Shown here: positions 16,230 through 26,091 of the stretch, in pieces
How positions within the stretch are numbered: the stretch's first letter is position 1
How the letters are laid out: every line of letters starts with the position of its first letter
Source of the DNA: Georgenia sp. EYE_87
GTDB taxonomy: Bacteria; Actinomycetota; Actinomycetes; Actinomycetales; Actinomycetaceae
Direction of reading: 5' to 3'
DNA: 64,000 nt
Assembly (NCBI RefSeq): GCF_023148685.1
Contig: NZ_JAHXNL010000001.1
Coordinates: 62,001 to 126,000 of the forward strand
Notes under the pieces: generated by a model
What the model saw: the letters and a program-made list of their open reading frames with translations, nothing else
What the model was told of the DNA's origin: nothing
Databases searched by the model: none
Program-made: the position numbers and the translations under genes

Positions 16230-17423
16230 GTGACCAGCGAGCCCGACACCCAGCCGACCACCGCCCCGGACGCCACGGCGGCCGCCCCCTCCCCGCACGG
16301 CGCCGAGGTGGACCTGCCGGGCGCCGATACGGCTCTGCCGGGCGCCGAGGCGGACCTGCCCGGCGGCGCCGAGGCGGACCTGCCCGGCGGCCCCGCGCGG
16401 CGCCGCGGCCCGCTGCGGGCGGGCGAACGCGTGCAGCTGACCGACACCAAGGGCCGGCTCCACACGATCCTGCTCACCGTCGACGGGTACTTCCAGTCCC
16501 AGCGCGGCTCGTTCCGGCACACCGAGCTCATCGGCCGGCCCGAGGGCACGGTGCTGACCACCGCCACCGGCCACCAGCTGCTCGCGCTGCGGCCGCTGCT
16601 GAGCGACTACGTCCTGTCCATGCCGCGCGGCGCCGCCGTGGTCTACCCCAAGGACGCCGCGCAGATCGTCCAGATGGGCGACATCTTCCCCGGCGCCACC
16701 GTGGTCGAGGCCGGCGTGGGCTCCGGCGCGCTGTCGATGAGCCTGCTCTCCGCGGTCGGCGAGCGGGGGCACCTGATCTCGGTCGAGCGTCGCGAGGACT
16801 TCGCCGACATCGCGATCGGCAACGTCGAGTCGTGGTTCGGCGGCCCGCACCCCGCCTGGGAGGTGCGCACCGGCGACCTCGCCGACGTTCTGCCCGACGC
16901 CGTCGAGCCCGGCTCCGTGGACCGGATGGTGCTGGACATGCTGGCGCCCTGGGAGAACCTCGCCGTCGCCGCGGACGCGCTCGCGCCGGGCGGGGTCCTC
17001 ACCGCGTACGTCGCGACCACCACCCAGCTGAGCCGGTTCGCCGAGTACGTCCGCGCCACCGAGGCGTTCACCGAGCCCCAGGCGTGGGAGACCATGGTGC
17101 GCACCTGGCACCTCGAGGGGCTGTCGGTGCGCCCGGACCACCGGATGATCGGGCACACCGGGTTCCTCGTCACCACCCGCCGGCTCGCGCCCGGGAACAC
17201 CCCGCAGCAGCGCACGCGCCGCCCCGCGAAGGGCGCCTACCCGACCGAGGGGGACTGGACGCCGGAGGACGTGGGGGAGCGGGCGATCTCGGAGAAGAAG
17301 ATCCGCCGCGTGCGCCGCGACATCCACCGCCGGGCGGAGATCGAGCAGACCGGGATGGCGTCCCGCCCGGGGCCGCGGCCGGGCGAGGCACCGGTCGACC
17401 CGCTCAGCCACCCGGAGGAGTAG
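16230..17423 (+). CDS. trmI: tRNA (adenine-58-N1)-methyltransferase TrmI
   Basis: SAM-dependent enzyme that makes m1A58 in the tRNA T-loop, contributing to tRNA stability. The 397-residue product has an N-terminal low-complexity extension of about 65 residues with imperfect GAEADLPGG repeats, also visible as a repeated 24-base DNA unit. The OB-like start [23 protein letters not shown] and the TrmI-specific [14 protein letters not shown] follow. SAM-binding motif I is [16 protein letters not shown], and [15 protein letters not shown] supplies the catalytic Asp region. The C-terminal tail is basic. GTG 16230 gives VTSEPDTQ. It sits immediately before mpa, as in other actinobacteria. Confidence 0.92.
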   Translation: MTSEPDTQPTTAPDATAAAPSPHGAEVDLPGADTALPGAEADLPGGAEADLPGGPARRRGPLRAGERVQLTDTKGRLHTILLTVDGYFQSQRGSFRHTELIGRPEGTVLTTATGHQLLALRPLLSDYVLSMPRGAAVVYPKDAAQIVQMGDIFPGATVVEAGVGSGALSMSLLSAVGERGHLISVERREDFADIAIGNVESWFGGPHPAWEVRTGDLADVLPDAVEPGSVDRMVLDMLAPWENLAVAADALAPGGVLTAYVATTTQLSRFAEYVRATEAFTEPQAWETMVRTWHLEGLSVRPDHRMIGHTGFLVTTRRLAPGNTPQQRTRRPAKGAYPTEGDWTPEDVGERAISEKKIRRVRRDIHRRAEIEQTGMASRPGPRPGEAPVDPLSHPEE

Positions 17424-17496
17424 GCCGGAGCGCCGGCCGCACCCGCCGAGACCGGCGTCACCCCGACGGCGTGATCGCGGTGTCGGTGCCAGCGCA

Positions 17497-17502
17497 TAGG
17501 CT
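17497..17502 (+). promoter_or_regulatory. Candidate -10 hexamer of mpa (leadered)
   Basis: TAGGCT lies 28 bases before the mpa ATG, and a GAGGAGG ribosome site lies between them (about 17516-17523). This contrasts with the leaderless neighbours. Confidence 0.45.
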
Positions 17503-17530
17503 GGTCGGCGTCGATCGAGGAGGGACCGTC

Positions 17531-19261
17531 ATGGCAGAGGCCGACCGCTTCAGCGAGGGTCGTGCGCGCGAGCTCGAGCAGCAGGCCATCTCGCTCGCGA
17601 GCAAGAACGAGCGGCTCGCGCAGGCGCTCGACACCGCGCGCCAGCGGCTCGTCCAGCTCCAGGAGCAGCTCGACTCGATCTCCAAGCCCCCGGGCTCCTA
17701 CGGCACCTTCCTCGCCGCTCATCTCGACGAGCGCGAGGCCGACGTCTTCGTCGGCGGCCGCAAGATGCGCCTCGCCGTCTCCGCCGCCGTCCCGCTCGGC
17801 GCCCTTCACCCGGGCCAGGAGGTGCGCCTGAACGAGCAGCTCCTCGTCATCGGCGCCGGCTCGTACGAGAGCACCGGCGAGATCGTCACCGTCAAGGAGG
17901 TCCTCGACGGCGACCGTGTGCTGGTCCTGGCCCGCGCCGACGACGAGCGCGTCATGCGCCTGGCCGGCCCGCTGCTGACGTCGGGCGTGCGCGTGGGCGA
18001 CGCCCTGACCGCGGACTTCCGCACCGGCTTCGTCTCCGAGCGCGTGGTGCGCTCCGAGGTCGAGGAGCTCCTCCTGGAGGAGGTCCCGGACACCGACTAC
18101 TCCGACATCGGCGGCCTCGGCCCGCAGATCGAGCAGATCCGGGACACCGTCGAGCTGCCCTTCCTCCACCCCGACCTCTACCGCGAGCACGGCCTGAAGC
18201 CGCCGAAGGGCGTGCTGCTCTACGGCCCGCCCGGGTGCGGCAAGACGCTCATCGCCAAGGCGGTGGCCACCTCCCTGGCGACGACGGCGGAGGCCCGCCG
18301 CACCGAGCGCGGCGAGGCGCCCGCCGGGCGGGCGGACGGCCCGCGCAGCTACTTCCTCAACATCAAGGGCCCGGAGCTGCTCAACAAGTACGTGGGCGAG
18401 ACCGAGCGGCAGATCCGGGTGATCTTCGCCCGCGCCCGCGAGAAGGCCAGCCGCGGCATCCCCGTGGTGATCTTCTTCGACGAGATGGAGTCCCTGTTCC
18501 GCACCCGCGGCACGGGCGTGAGCTCCGACGTCGAGACCACGGTGGTCCCGCAGCTGCTCAGCGAGATCGACGGCGTGGAGAAGCTCGAGAACGTCATCGT
18601 CATCGGCGCCTCCAACCGCGAGGACATGATCGACCCGGCGATCCTGCGACCGGGCCGCCTGGACGTGAAGATCAAGATCGAGCGGCCCGACGCCGAGGGC
18701 GCGCGGGAGATCTTCGCCAAGTACCTCACCACGAACCTCCCGCTGCACGAGGACGAGCTGGCCCGGCACGACGGCGACCCGGCCGCGACCGTGGAGGCGA
18801 TGATCGACACGGTCGTGGAGGCCCTGTACGCCACGAGCGCCGAGACCGAGTTCCTCGAGGTCACCTACGCCAGCGGCGACAAGGAGGTCCTGCACTTCAA
18901 GGACTTCGCCTCCGGCGCCATGATCGCCAACGTCGTCGACCGCGCGAAGAAGCGGGCCATCAAGGACCTGCTCGCCTCGGGCGGGCGGGGGCTGCGCACC
19001 GAGCACCTGCTCGCCGCGCTGTCCGCGGAGATGCGCGAGAACGAGGACCTGCCCAACACCACCAACCCCGACGACTGGGCCCGGGTGAGCGGGAAGAAGG
19101 GCGAGCGCATCACCTACCTGCGCACGCTCGGCCGCGACGCTGGCGCCCCGGCCGCGGCGTCGCCCGCCCCCGGGCACGGCCGCACCGGCGTCGTCGCGCT
19201 CGGTGGCGAGATGTCCGAGGACGGCATCGAGACGATCACCCCGGTCCCCGGGTACCTGTAG
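17531..19261 (+). CDS. mpa: Pup-dependent AAA unfoldase Mpa/ARC
   Basis: Hexameric AAA ATPase that recognises Pup-tagged proteins and unfolds them, normally feeding the 20S proteasome. The 576-residue product has an N-terminal coiled coil (about 5-55, [22 protein letters not shown]) that binds Pup, tandem OB domains (to about 190), then the ATPase. Walker A is GPPGCGKT near 232, Walker B is [10 protein letters not shown] near 315, and the arginine finger region is [17 protein letters not shown]. The extreme C-terminus is PVPGYL: the penultimate Tyr required for docking to the proteasome is kept, although Mycobacterium ends GQYL. No prcBA genes occur in the locus. It is followed 16 bases later by dop. 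Confidence 0.96.
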   Translation: MAEADRFSEGRARELEQQAISLASKNERLAQALDTARQRLVQLQEQLDSISKPPGSYGTFLAAHLDEREADVFVGGRKMRLAVSAAVPLGALHPGQEVRLNEQLLVIGAGSYESTGEIVTVKEVLDGDRVLVLARADDERVMRLAGPLLTSGVRVGDALTADFRTGFVSERVVRSEVEELLLEEVPDTDYSDIGGLGPQIEQIRDTVELPFLHPDLYREHGLKPPKGVLLYGPPGCGKTLIAKAVATSLATTAEARRTERGEAPAGRADGPRSYFLNIKGPELLNKYVGETERQIRVIFARAREKASRGIPVVIFFDEMESLFRTRGTGVSSDVETTVVPQLLSEIDGVEKLENVIVIGASNREDMIDPAILRPGRLDVKIKIERPDAEGAREIFAKYLTTNLPLHEDELARHDGDPAATVEAMIDTVVEALYATSAETEFLEVTYASGDKEVLHFKDFASGAMIANVVDRAKKRAIKDLLASGGRGLRTEHLLAALSAEMRENEDLPNTTNPDDWARVSGKKGERITYLRTLGRDAGAPAAASPAPGHGRTGVVALGGEMSEDGIETITPVPGYL

Positions 19262-19277
19262 AGCGCGAGGGAAACAC

Positions 19278-20915
19278 GTGAGCGTGCACCGCCCGATGGG
19301 CATCGAGACCGAGTACGGCCTCATCGAGCCCGGCAACCCGGACGCGAACCCGATGGTGCTCTCCGCGCACGTCGTCGCCGCGTACGCCTCCCACCCCGGC
19401 AGCGCCGGCCGCGGCGGCCACGTGCGGTGGGACTACGCCGGGGAGGACCCGCTGGCCGACGCCCGCGGGTTCCGCCTCGACCGCGCGGCCGCCCACCCGT
19501 CCCAGCTCACCGACGACCCCGACGCCCCGGCCCCCGCGGCCGACGACGGCGCCGCCTCCTCGCCCGGCGTGCGGACCACCCACGTGCGCCGCCCGAGCGA
19601 GGCGGAGGCGGCGCTGCCCACCGCCCACAACGCCGTCCTCAGCAACGGCGCCCGGCTCTACGTCGACCACGCGCACCCCGAGTACTCCAGCCCCGAGGTC
19701 ACCAATCCGCTCGACGCGGTGCGGTGGGACCGCGCCGGCGAGCTCGTCATGCGCGGCGCCATGGACGCCCTGCGCGAGGTGCCCACGCTGCCCGACGTGG
19801 TGCTGTACAAGAACAACGTCGACGGCAAGGGGGCCGCGTACGGCACCCACGAGAACTACCTCGTCGACCGGTCGGTGAACTTCGGCGACATCATCCGCTA
19901 CCTCACCCCGTTCTTCGTCACCCGGCCGATCTTCTGCGGCGCGGGCCGGGTGGGCATCGGGCAGCGCAGCCAGACCCCGGGCTTCCAGATGTCCCAGCGC
20001 GCGGACTACGTGGAGAACGACGTCGGCCTGGAGACCACCTTCAACCGGCCGATCATCAACACCCGCGACGAGCCGCACGCGGACGCCGACCGGTTCCGGC
20101 GCCTGCACGTCATCGGCGGGGACGCGAACCTCTTCGACGTGTCCACCTACCTGAAGATGGGCACCACCTCGCTGGTGCTGTGGCTGCTCGAGTCCGGCGC
20201 CGTGCCGATGGCGCTCGACGCGCTGATGATCGCCAACCCGGTGGGGGAGACCTGGGACGTCAGCCACGACACGACGCTGACGCACCGGCTCACCCTCTCC
20301 GACGGGCGGGAGATGACGGCGCTGGAGATCCAGCGCGAGTACCTCGCCGTCGTCGCCGACGCGGTCCGGCAGGCCGCCCCCGCCGCCGGGGTGGACCCGG
20401 CGACGGCGGACGTCGTCGAGCGCTGGGGCGGGGTGCTGGACCGCCTGGCCACCGACCCGGCCAGCGCGGCCGCCGAGGTCGAGTGGGTGGCCAAGAAGCA
20501 GCTGCTCGAGGGCATGCGCCGCCGCGAGTCCCTGCCCTGGGACCACCCCAAGCTGCAGGCGTTCGACCTGCAGTGGGCCGACCTGCGCCCGGAGCGCTCC
20601 ATCGTCGGTCGCCTCGCCGCGGCCGGCCGGGTGGAGCGGCTGTTGCCCGACGCCGACGTCGCGGCCGCCGAGCACACCCCGCCGGCGGACACCCGGGCCT
20701 GGTTCCGCGGGCAGGTCGTCGCCCGTTACCCCGGGCAGGTGGCCGGGGCGAGCTGGGAGTCGGTGGTGCTCGACGTGCCGGAGAACGAGCACCTCGTCCG
20801 GGTGCCGATGAACGATCCGTTGCGCGGGACCCGCGCGCACGTCGGGGCGCTCCTGGAACGGTCCGCCACCGCTGCCGAGCTGCTCGAGAACCTCACGGCG
20901 CCCCCGGTCTCCTAG
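19278..20915 (+). CDS. dop: Pup deamidase/depupylase Dop
   Basis: Glutamine-synthetase-fold enzyme that deamidates the C-terminal Gln of Pup to Glu before ligation and can remove Pup from substrates. The 545-residue product begins VSVHRPMGIETEYGLIEP and has the Dop-specific YASHPGSAG...VRWDYAGEDPLADARGF segment. A long flexible loop (about residues 75-115) corresponds to the Dop loop that distinguishes it from PafA. NGARLYVDHAHPEYSSPE holds the key Asp and Glu, and [23 protein letters not shown] follows. GTG 19278 has a GAGGGA ribosome site. The open frame extends into mpa and was not used. Since pup here ends in GGQ, Dop is required for pupylation. Confidence 0.95.
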   Translation: MSVHRPMGIETEYGLIEPGNPDANPMVLSAHVVAAYASHPGSAGRGGHVRWDYAGEDPLADARGFRLDRAAAHPSQLTDDPDAPAPAADDGAASSPGVRTTHVRRPSEAEAALPTAHNAVLSNGARLYVDHAHPEYSSPEVTNPLDAVRWDRAGELVMRGAMDALREVPTLPDVVLYKNNVDGKGAAYGTHENYLVDRSVNFGDIIRYLTPFFVTRPIFCGAGRVGIGQRSQTPGFQMSQRADYVENDVGLETTFNRPIINTRDEPHADADRFRRLHVIGGDANLFDVSTYLKMGTTSLVLWLLESGAVPMALDALMIANPVGETWDVSHDTTLTHRLTLSDGREMTALEIQREYLAVVADAVRQAAPAAGVDPATADVVERWGGVLDRLATDPASAAAEVEWVAKKQLLEGMRRRESLPWDHPKLQAFDLQWADLRPERSIVGRLAAAGRVERLLPDADVAAAEHTPPADTRAWFRGQVVARYPGQVAGASWESVVLDVPENEHLVRVPMNDPLRGTRAHVGALLERSATAAELLENLTAPPVS

Positions 20916-20945
20916 CGCGTCGGCGAGCACCCGGCGGGGTGCGGG

Positions 20946-20951
20946 CTAGCG
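20946..20951 (+). promoter_or_regulatory. Candidate -10 hexamer of SDR-like gene (leaderless)
   Basis: TAGCGT ends 7 bases before the ATG at 20959, with no ribosome site, so this gene may be transcribed independently of dop. Confidence 0.4.
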
Positions 20952-20958
20952 TGGCGGC

Positions 20959-21639
20959 ATGGATCTGCAGCTGGCGGGACGTGTGGTGCTCGTCGTGGGA
21001 GGGACCGGGCTGATCGGCGGCGCGGTCGTCGAACGCCTCCGCGCGGAGGGGGCCGTCGCGGTAGCCGCGTCGCGCGGCGGGAGCGGCGGCGTCGTCCTTG
21101 ACGCCCGGGACGACGCGTCCGTCTCCGCGGGGATCTCGACGGTCCTCGCCGAGCACGGCCGGCTGGACGGCGTCGTCGTCGCGGCGGCGCCGAGCGCGCA
21201 GACCCTCGACCCCGCGCGCAGCTCCGACCCGCGGCAGGTGCTCGAGGCCGTGGACGCCAAGGCGCTGGGCTTCCTCCGGGTCGCGAACGCCGCGCTGCCG
21301 GTCATGACCGACGCCGGCTACGGCCGGATCGTCGGGGTCGCCGGGCAGAACGCCTTCGTCACGGGGAACGTCACGGGGTCGGTGCGCAACGCGGCGCTCA
21401 TCATCACCGCGAAGAACCTCGCCGACTCCGTCGCCGGCACGGGTGTCACGGTCAACACCGTCAGTCCCGGCACCGTCCGTGAGGATCCCACCCCGCAGGT
21501 GGGAAGTGCCCAGGCGGGCGAGGCCCGCCCCTCCGAGGTGGCGGCCCTGATCGCGTTCCTCGTCTCACCGACCGCCGGGGCCATCTCCGGCGAGTCGATC
21601 GCCGTCGGCCACCGCGTCCGCGGGGTCACCTCCATGTGA
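20959..21639 (+). CDS. SDR-like Rossmann protein lacking the YxxxK dyad, between dop and pup
   Basis: A 226-residue short-chain dehydrogenase/reductase-like protein. The N-terminal nucleotide-binding turn is [19 protein letters not shown], and the fold continues with [13 protein letters not shown] and [13 protein letters not shown]. The expected catalytic Tyr-x-x-x-Lys is missing: the aligned segment reads [18 protein letters not shown], with Gly and Asn at the dyad positions. The later NTVSPGTV segment and the C-terminal [14 protein letters not shown] are SDR-typical. It may be a non-catalytic or unusual member. It stands in the dop-pup interval, where most pupylation loci have no gene, and runs in the same direction. 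A link with pupylation is unproven. Confidence 0.75.
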   Translation: MDLQLAGRVVLVVGGTGLIGGAVVERLRAEGAVAVAASRGGSGGVVLDARDDASVSAGISTVLAEHGRLDGVVVAAAPSAQTLDPARSSDPRQVLEAVDAKALGFLRVANAALPVMTDAGYGRIVGVAGQNAFVTGNVTGSVRNAALIITAKNLADSVAGTGVTVNTVSPGTVREDPTPQVGSAQAGEARPSEVAALIAFLVSPTAGAISGESIAVGHRVRGVTSM

Positions 21640-21695
21640 CCGCCCGCACCGGGGCCGGCGACCCACGACTTCCCGACGAGTCGGGAGAGACGCTC

Positions 21696-21701
21696 TAGGA
21701 T
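21696..21701 (+). promoter_or_regulatory. Candidate -10 hexamer of pup
   Basis: TAGGAT lies 27 bases before the pup ATG, and a strong TAGGAGGGGAG ribosome site (about 21712-21722) lies between. The pup-pafA unit therefore probably has its own promoter and high translation. Confidence 0.45.
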
Positions 21702-21728
21702 CGGTAGCACCTAGGAGGGGAGCACGAC

Positions 21729-21920
21729 ATGGCAGAGCAGGAGCAGCGCCGCACGACCCGTCGCGACGACCCGGGCGTCGAGCCCATCGACCCGCCCGTC
21801 GCCGCCGCCGGGCAGGTTCGCACCCAGGAGGTCGACGACCTCCTCGACGAGATCGACTCCGTCCTGGAGGCCAACGCCGAGACCTTCGTGCAGGGTTTCG
21901 TGCAGAAGGGCGGGCAGTGA
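21729..21920 (+). CDS. pup: Prokaryotic ubiquitin-like protein Pup
   Basis: Small intrinsically disordered protein tag that is attached through its C-terminal residue to lysines of target proteins. The 63-residue product has a variable charged N-terminus ([13 protein letters not shown]). The conserved Mpa-binding helix region is [20 protein letters not shown], and the canonical end is FVQKGGQ. The final Gln must be converted to Glu by Dop. The strong ribosome site fixes the ATG at 21729. The stop overlaps the pafA GTG by four bases (GTGA), giving coupled translation of tag and ligase. In most proteasome-bearing actinobacteria, prcB and prcA separate these two genes. Confidence 0.97.
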   Translation: MAEQEQRRTTRRDDPGVEPIDPPVAAAGQVRTQEVDDLLDEIDSVLEANAETFVQGFVQKGGQ

Positions 21921-23416
21921 CGGCGAGGCGGATCTTCGGCGTCGAGACCGAGTACGGCATCACCTGCGCCCCGCCCGCCGGGCGGGGCGCAGGTGCGCGC
22001 GGTGCCGGTCCGGCGCCCGGCGGCAGCGATAACGGGGGCAGCGGCAGCGGTAACGGGGGCAGCCGCAACGGCACCGGCGGCGACGACGCCGTCCCGCCCG
22101 CCGTCGTCACCGCCGACGACGCCGCCCGCTACCTCTTCCGCAAGGTGGTCCAGTGGGGCCGCTCCTCCAACGTCTTCCTGCGCAACGGCGCCCGGCTCTA
22201 CCTCGACGTCGGGTCCCACCCGGAGTACGCCACCGCCGAGTGCGACGACGTCCGCCAGCTCGTGGCCAACGACCGCGCCGGCGAGGCGATCCTCGACGAG
22301 ATGACGGAGGACGCCAACGCCCTCCTCGCCGAGGAGGGCGTGCCCGGAACCATCCACCTGTTCAAGAACAACGTCGACTCGGCCGGCAACTCCTTCGGCT
22401 GCCACGAGAACTACCTCGTGCGCCGTCGTCGCGACTTCCAGGCCATGGGCGAGGCGCTGGTCCCGTTCTTCATCACCCGGCAGATCCTCACCGGCGCCGG
22501 CCACATCCGGGCGCGGGCGGGCGGCGGCGCGTCCTACGCGTTCTCCCAGCGCGCCGACCAGATGTGGGACGCCATGAGCTCGGCGACCACCCGCTCCCGG
22601 CCGATCATCAACACCCGCGACGAGCCGCACGCCGACGCCGACCTGTACCGGCGCATGCACGTGATCGTCGGCGACTCCTCGGTGGCGGAGACCACGACGA
22701 TGCTCAAGGTCGGGATGACCGACCTGCTGCTCGGCATGCTCGAGGACGGGGTGCGGGTGCGCGACCTCGCGCTGGCGGAGCCGATGCGCGCCATCCGCGA
22801 GATCTCCCACGACATGACGGCGACCAGCCCCGTCGAGCTGGCCAGCGGCCGGCGCATGAGCGCCCTGCAGCTGCAGGAGGAGTTCCTCGCCCGCGTCACC
22901 GCCTACCTCGACTCCACCGGGCAGACGGCGGACCTCACCGACGTCCAGCGGCGGGTGCTGGAGCTGTGGGAGCGGGGCCTGCGCGCCCTCCGCGAGCAGG
23001 ACCCGAGCCTGGTCGACACCGAGCTCGACTGGGCGATCAAGGCCCGGCTCCTGGACCGCTACCGGGCCAAGCACACCCTGGGCCTCGACGACCCGCGCGT
23101 GGCACGGCTGTCGCTGGCCTACCACGACATCTCCCCGCAGCGGGGCCTGGCCACCACGCTGGCCCGGCGCGGGCTCATGGCGCGCCTGACCACCGACGAG
23201 GAGGTCGCCGACGCCGTGGCGAACCCGCCCGCGAGCACCCGCGCCCGCCTGCGCGGGGAGTTCGTGGCCGCCGCGCAGGAGAAGCGCCGGGACATCACCG
23301 TGGACTGGGTGCACCTGAAGATCAACGACGCCGCCCAGCGCACCGTGGTGCTCAAGGACCCGTTCTCCCCGGTCGACGAGCGCGTCGACGCCCTGCTGGC
23401 CGCGCTGCGGGTCTGA
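21917..23416 (+). CDS. pafA: Pup-protein ligase PafA with glycine-rich N-terminal insertion
   Basis: ATP-dependent ligase that forms an isopeptide bond between Pup and substrate lysines; glutamine-synthetase fold, paralogue of Dop. The 499-residue product starts [17 protein letters not shown], where GVETEYG contains the Mg-binding Glu. It has [28 protein letters not shown] with the catalytic Asp, the [23 protein letters not shown] segment and [21 protein letters not shown]. Compared with the family there is an extra stretch (about residues 18-62) rich in Gly, Ser, Asn and Pro between the first strand and [10 protein letters not shown] duplicated GGTAACGGGGGCAGC-like DNA unit contributes to it. 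The GTG start overlaps the pup stop. Confidence 0.95.
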   Translation: MTARRIFGVETEYGITCAPPAGRGAGARGAGPAPGGSDNGGSGSGNGGSRNGTGGDDAVPPAVVTADDAARYLFRKVVQWGRSSNVFLRNGARLYLDVGSHPEYATAECDDVRQLVANDRAGEAILDEMTEDANALLAEEGVPGTIHLFKNNVDSAGNSFGCHENYLVRRRRDFQAMGEALVPFFITRQILTGAGHIRARAGGGASYAFSQRADQMWDAMSSATTRSRPIINTRDEPHADADLYRRMHVIVGDSSVAETTTMLKVGMTDLLLGMLEDGVRVRDLALAEPMRAIREISHDMTATSPVELASGRRMSALQLQEEFLARVTAYLDSTGQTADLTDVQRRVLELWERGLRALREQDPSLVDTELDWAIKARLLDRYRAKHTLGLDDPRVARLSLAYHDISPQRGLATTLARRGLMARLTTDEEVADAVANPPASTRARLRGEFVAAAQEKRRDITVDWVHLKINDAAQRTVVLKDPFSPVDERVDALLAALRV

Positions 23417-23471
23417 GAGCGGCGCGCCGCCGGACGGGCGGGGGAGTTCGGGGAGCCGGTCGGCCGGGACG

Positions 23472-23477
23472 TAGGCT
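23472..23477 (+). promoter_or_regulatory. Candidate -10 hexamer of FKBP lipoprotein gene (leaderless)
   Basis: TAGGCT ends 6 bases before the GTG at 23484 without a ribosome site. Confidence 0.45.
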
Positions 23478-23483
23478 GCTGGG

Positions 23484-24452
23484 GTGAAGTTTGACCTGAC
23501 GAACCGCCGGCGCGGAGCCTGGAGCCGGATCGCGGCGCTCGTGGCGATGCTGCTGACGTCGGTGCTCCTGGTCGCGTGCACCGAGGACCCGGTCAAGAAC
23601 GAGGAGGAGGTCGCCGGGGTGACCGTCTCCGGCGCGTTCGGCTCGGTGCCGGTGGTGACCTTCGACCCGCCGCTCCCGCTCGAGGGCGCGACGGTCGAGA
23701 CGCTGATCGAGGGCGACGGGCGTGAGCTGGCCGAGGGAGCACCCATCCTTCTGAGCCTGACCGCGTACGACGGCGACGACGGCGGCCTGGTCGAGGGCCG
23801 CGACGTCGGCATCGCCCGGACCCTCATGCTCACCCCGGAGGACGTCGGCGAGGACCTGTTCCCGGTGCTCTCCGGCGCGCGGGAGGGCAGCCGGATCCTC
23901 GTGCAGCAGCCGATCGAGGAGGACGGCGAGCAGCGCATGCTCGTCCTCGTCCTCGACGCGCTGTACACGCAGGCCCGCGGGGAGGCACTCGCGCCGCGCG
24001 ACGGGCTGCCCACCGTCACCCTCGGCGACGACGGCGCCCCCTCCATCGCAGTGCCCGACGCGGAGCCGCCGGCCGCGCTCGTCGTGGCCCCGCTGATCCG
24101 GGGCGAGGGGCAGCAGGTCCGCCCGGGGCAGGACGTGACGGTGCAGTACACCGGCGTCGAGTGGGAGTCGGGCGAGCCGTACGACTCCACGTGGGAGGGC
24201 GGCAAGGTGCCGCAGACCGTCCGGCTGGACGAGACCATCGACGGCCTGCGCGACGGCCTGGTCGACCAGCCCGTCGGGTCCCAGGTGCTGCTCGTGATCC
24301 CGCCCGGCCAGGCGCACGGCACGGACACGCTCGTGCTCGTCGTGGACATCCTCGCCGCCTCGGGCGGGGACGAGGGGTCCGTGGTCGGCGGGGCGGAGGG
24401 GACCGCGCCGCCGACGGAGGCGCCGACGGCCGGGGAGACGCCCGCCGGCTGA
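23484..24452 (+). CDS. FKBP-type peptidyl-prolyl isomerase lipoprotein
   Basis: A 322-residue exported lipoprotein. The signal peptide has a basic N-terminus (KFDLTNRRR), a hydrophobic core and a lipobox LLVAC near residue 32. The C-terminal domain (about 195-295) is FKBP-like: [32 protein letters not shown], then [20 protein letters not shown], with the usual VxYTGxxxxGxxFDSS pattern. The middle region is an additional, weaker FKBP-like or unrelated domain. The C-terminal tail is Thr/Pro/Gly-rich. Such proteins help fold exported proteins outside the membrane. In actinobacteria an FKBP gene commonly follows pafA. It is convergent with the kinase gene. Confidence 0.88.
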   Translation: MKFDLTNRRRGAWSRIAALVAMLLTSVLLVACTEDPVKNEEEVAGVTVSGAFGSVPVVTFDPPLPLEGATVETLIEGDGRELAEGAPILLSLTAYDGDDGGLVEGRDVGIARTLMLTPEDVGEDLFPVLSGAREGSRILVQQPIEEDGEQRMLVLVLDALYTQARGEALAPRDGLPTVTLGDDGAPSIAVPDAEPPAALVVAPLIRGEGQQVRPGQDVTVQYTGVEWESGEPYDSTWEGGKVPQTVRLDETIDGLRDGLVDQPVGSQVLLVIPPGQAHGTDTLVLVVDILAASGGDEGSVVGGAEGTAPPTEAPTAGETPAG

Positions 24453-24534
24453 CCCTGAGCGTGAGGCCCGCGGCGGTCTTGCTGCTGGGGCCGGGCAGGG
24501 AGCGCGCCAGATCGCCCCCGGGGGTGTGGGGTCT

Positions 24535-25164
24535 TCAGCCCGTGCGGAGCATGAGGTCGGCCGCCGACCGGGCGTCCCGCGCCTCGAGCAGGGCCCGCTC
24601 CTGCGCTGCCCACTCCTCCCACAGCGCGCCCCAGGTGCCGCCGTCGCGCGCCATGGCCCGGGCCCGGCGCACGTCCTCCGGCGCCTCCAGCCACACCAGC
24701 ACGTCCACGAACGGCGCGCAGATCGCCGAGCCCGCGCCGCAGCCCTCCACGACGAGCACGCGCGGCAGCGGCCGGCCCGGAGCGGGCACCGTGACCGCCC
24801 CGTCCACGCGCCCGGCGTGCCAGTCGTAGCGCCGAACCCGCCCGGCCCGGCCGCGCGAGAGCGGCTCGAGGACCCCCGCGGCCACGGCGCCCAGCCCGAC
24901 GGCGAGGCCGTGCCAGCCCCGGTAGGCCTCCTCCAGCGCCAGGACGACGACGGCGCCGGGCTCGCCCAGCCCCGGCTCGGCGGCGAGCCGGCCGGCCAGG
25001 TCGGCCGCCAGGTCGGACTTCCCCGAGCCGGAGCGGCCGTCGACGCCGACCACGAGCGGGCGGTCCGCCGTCGGGCCGGGGCGTGCCGCGAGCGCCGCAC
25101 GCACCAGCGGGACGACGGCGGCGCCGTCGGGACGTGGCGTTCGTCGCGGTTCCTGGTCCGTCAT
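24535..25164 (-). CDS. P-loop nucleoside/uridine-kinase-like protein
   Basis: A 209-residue P-loop protein with Walker A in [21 protein letters not shown] near residue 45. A short [14 protein letters not shown] segment sits in the position of the kinase DD or DxW motif, and [27 protein letters not shown] resembles the lid region of uridine and other small-molecule kinases. The C-terminal part [12 protein letters not shown]... resembles predicted (d)NMP/uridine kinase-like ATPases of actinobacteria. The substrate is not known. It is divergent from hisF and convergent with the FKBP gene. ATG 25164 is preceded by a region shared with hisF signals. Confidence 0.75.
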   Translation of the reverse strand: MTDQEPRRTPRPDGAAVVPLVRAALAARPGPTADRPLVVGVDGRSGSGKSDLAADLAGRLAAEPGLGEPGAVVVLALEEAYRGWHGLAVGLGAVAAGVLEPLSRGRAGRVRRYDWHAGRVDGAVTVPAPGRPLPRVLVVEGCGAGSAICAPFVDVLVWLEAPEDVRRARAMARDGGTWGALWEEWAAQERALLEARDARSAADLMLRTG

Positions 25165-25239
25165 GACGGTCGACGCTACCGGCCGGATAGCCTCTACCGT
25201 GCGGCGCGTGAGGGTCAGGTGGCCGCGGAGGAGGAACTG

Positions 25240-26010
25240 ATGAGTGTCGCGGTCCGCGTCATCCCGTGCCTGGACGTGGCCGACGGGCGCGTGGTCAAGG
25301 GCGTGAACTTCCGAGGGCTGCGCGACGCCGGCGATCCCGTCGAGCTCGCGCGCCGCTACGACGCCGAGGGCGCGGACGAGATCACGTTCCTCGACGTCTC
25401 CGCCTCCGCCGAGGCGCGCGCCACCACGATGGAGGTGGTCTCCCGCACCGCCGAGCAGGTCTTCGTGCCGCTGACCGTGGGCGGCGGCGTGCGCTCCGTC
25501 GAGGACGTCTCCCGCCTCCTCAAGGCCGGCGCCGACAAGGTGGGCGTCAACACCGCCGCGATCGCCCGGCCCGAGCTCATCAGCGAGATCGCCGAGCGCT
25601 TCGGCCGCCAGGTGCTCGTGCTCTCCGTCGACGCCCGCCGCTGCCAGGGCGAGACCGTGACTCCCTCGGGCTACGAGGTCACCACGCACGGCGGCCGCAC
25701 CGGCACCGGCATCGACGCCGTCGAGTGGGCGGCGCGCGGCGCGGAGCTCGGCGCCGGCGAGATCCTGCTGAACTCCATGGACGCCGACGGCACCACCGGC
25801 GGGTTCGACCTGCAGATGCTCGACGACGTCCGCTCGCGCGTGAACGTCCCGCTGATCGCCTCCGGCGGCGCCGGCACCGCCGCGCACTTCACCCAGGCCG
25901 CGCAGCACGGCGCCGACGCGGTGCTGGCCGCGTCGGTGTTCCACTTCGGCACCCTGACGGTCGGCCAGGTCAAGGACGAGATGCGGGCCGCGGGCCTCGA
26001 GATCCGCTGA
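25240..26010 (+). CDS. hisF: Imidazole glycerol phosphate synthase cyclase subunit HisF
   Basis: Cyclase subunit that, with the glutaminase HisH, converts PRFAR to imidazole glycerol phosphate (histidine pathway) and AICAR. The 256-residue (beta-alpha)8 barrel shows both catalytic aspartates: [14 protein letters not shown] and LVLSVDARR. Phosphate-binding loops are seen at [27 protein letters not shown] and [14 protein letters not shown]. The ATG at 25240 follows GGAGGAAC. HisH is not in this window. The next histidine gene, hisI, lies 12 kb downstream; the two are usually neighbours in actinobacteria. Confidence 0.96.
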   Translation: MSVAVRVIPCLDVADGRVVKGVNFRGLRDAGDPVELARRYDAEGADEITFLDVSASAEARATTMEVVSRTAEQVFVPLTVGGGVRSVEDVSRLLKAGADKVGVNTAAIARPELISEIAERFGRQVLVLSVDARRCQGETVTPSGYEVTTHGGRTGTGIDAVEWAARGAELGAGEILLNSMDADGTTGGFDLQMLDDVRSRVNVPLIASGGAGTAAHFTQAAQHGADAVLAASVFHFGTLTVGQVKDEMRAAGLEIR

Positions 26011-26091
26011 AGGGGTGACCTTCGGCCCTCGCGGGGGCCGGTCGCCCGTGCCTAGCGTGGGTGGCAGGTGGACGACCCGAGGGAGGTCCAC

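Noticed and set aside
16166-17530. Continuation of mpa upstream as a 1031-codon protein
   Set aside because: The extra frame overlaps trmI antithetically in another phase and has no homology. The ATG at 17531 with GAGGAGG is the normal ARC/Mpa start.
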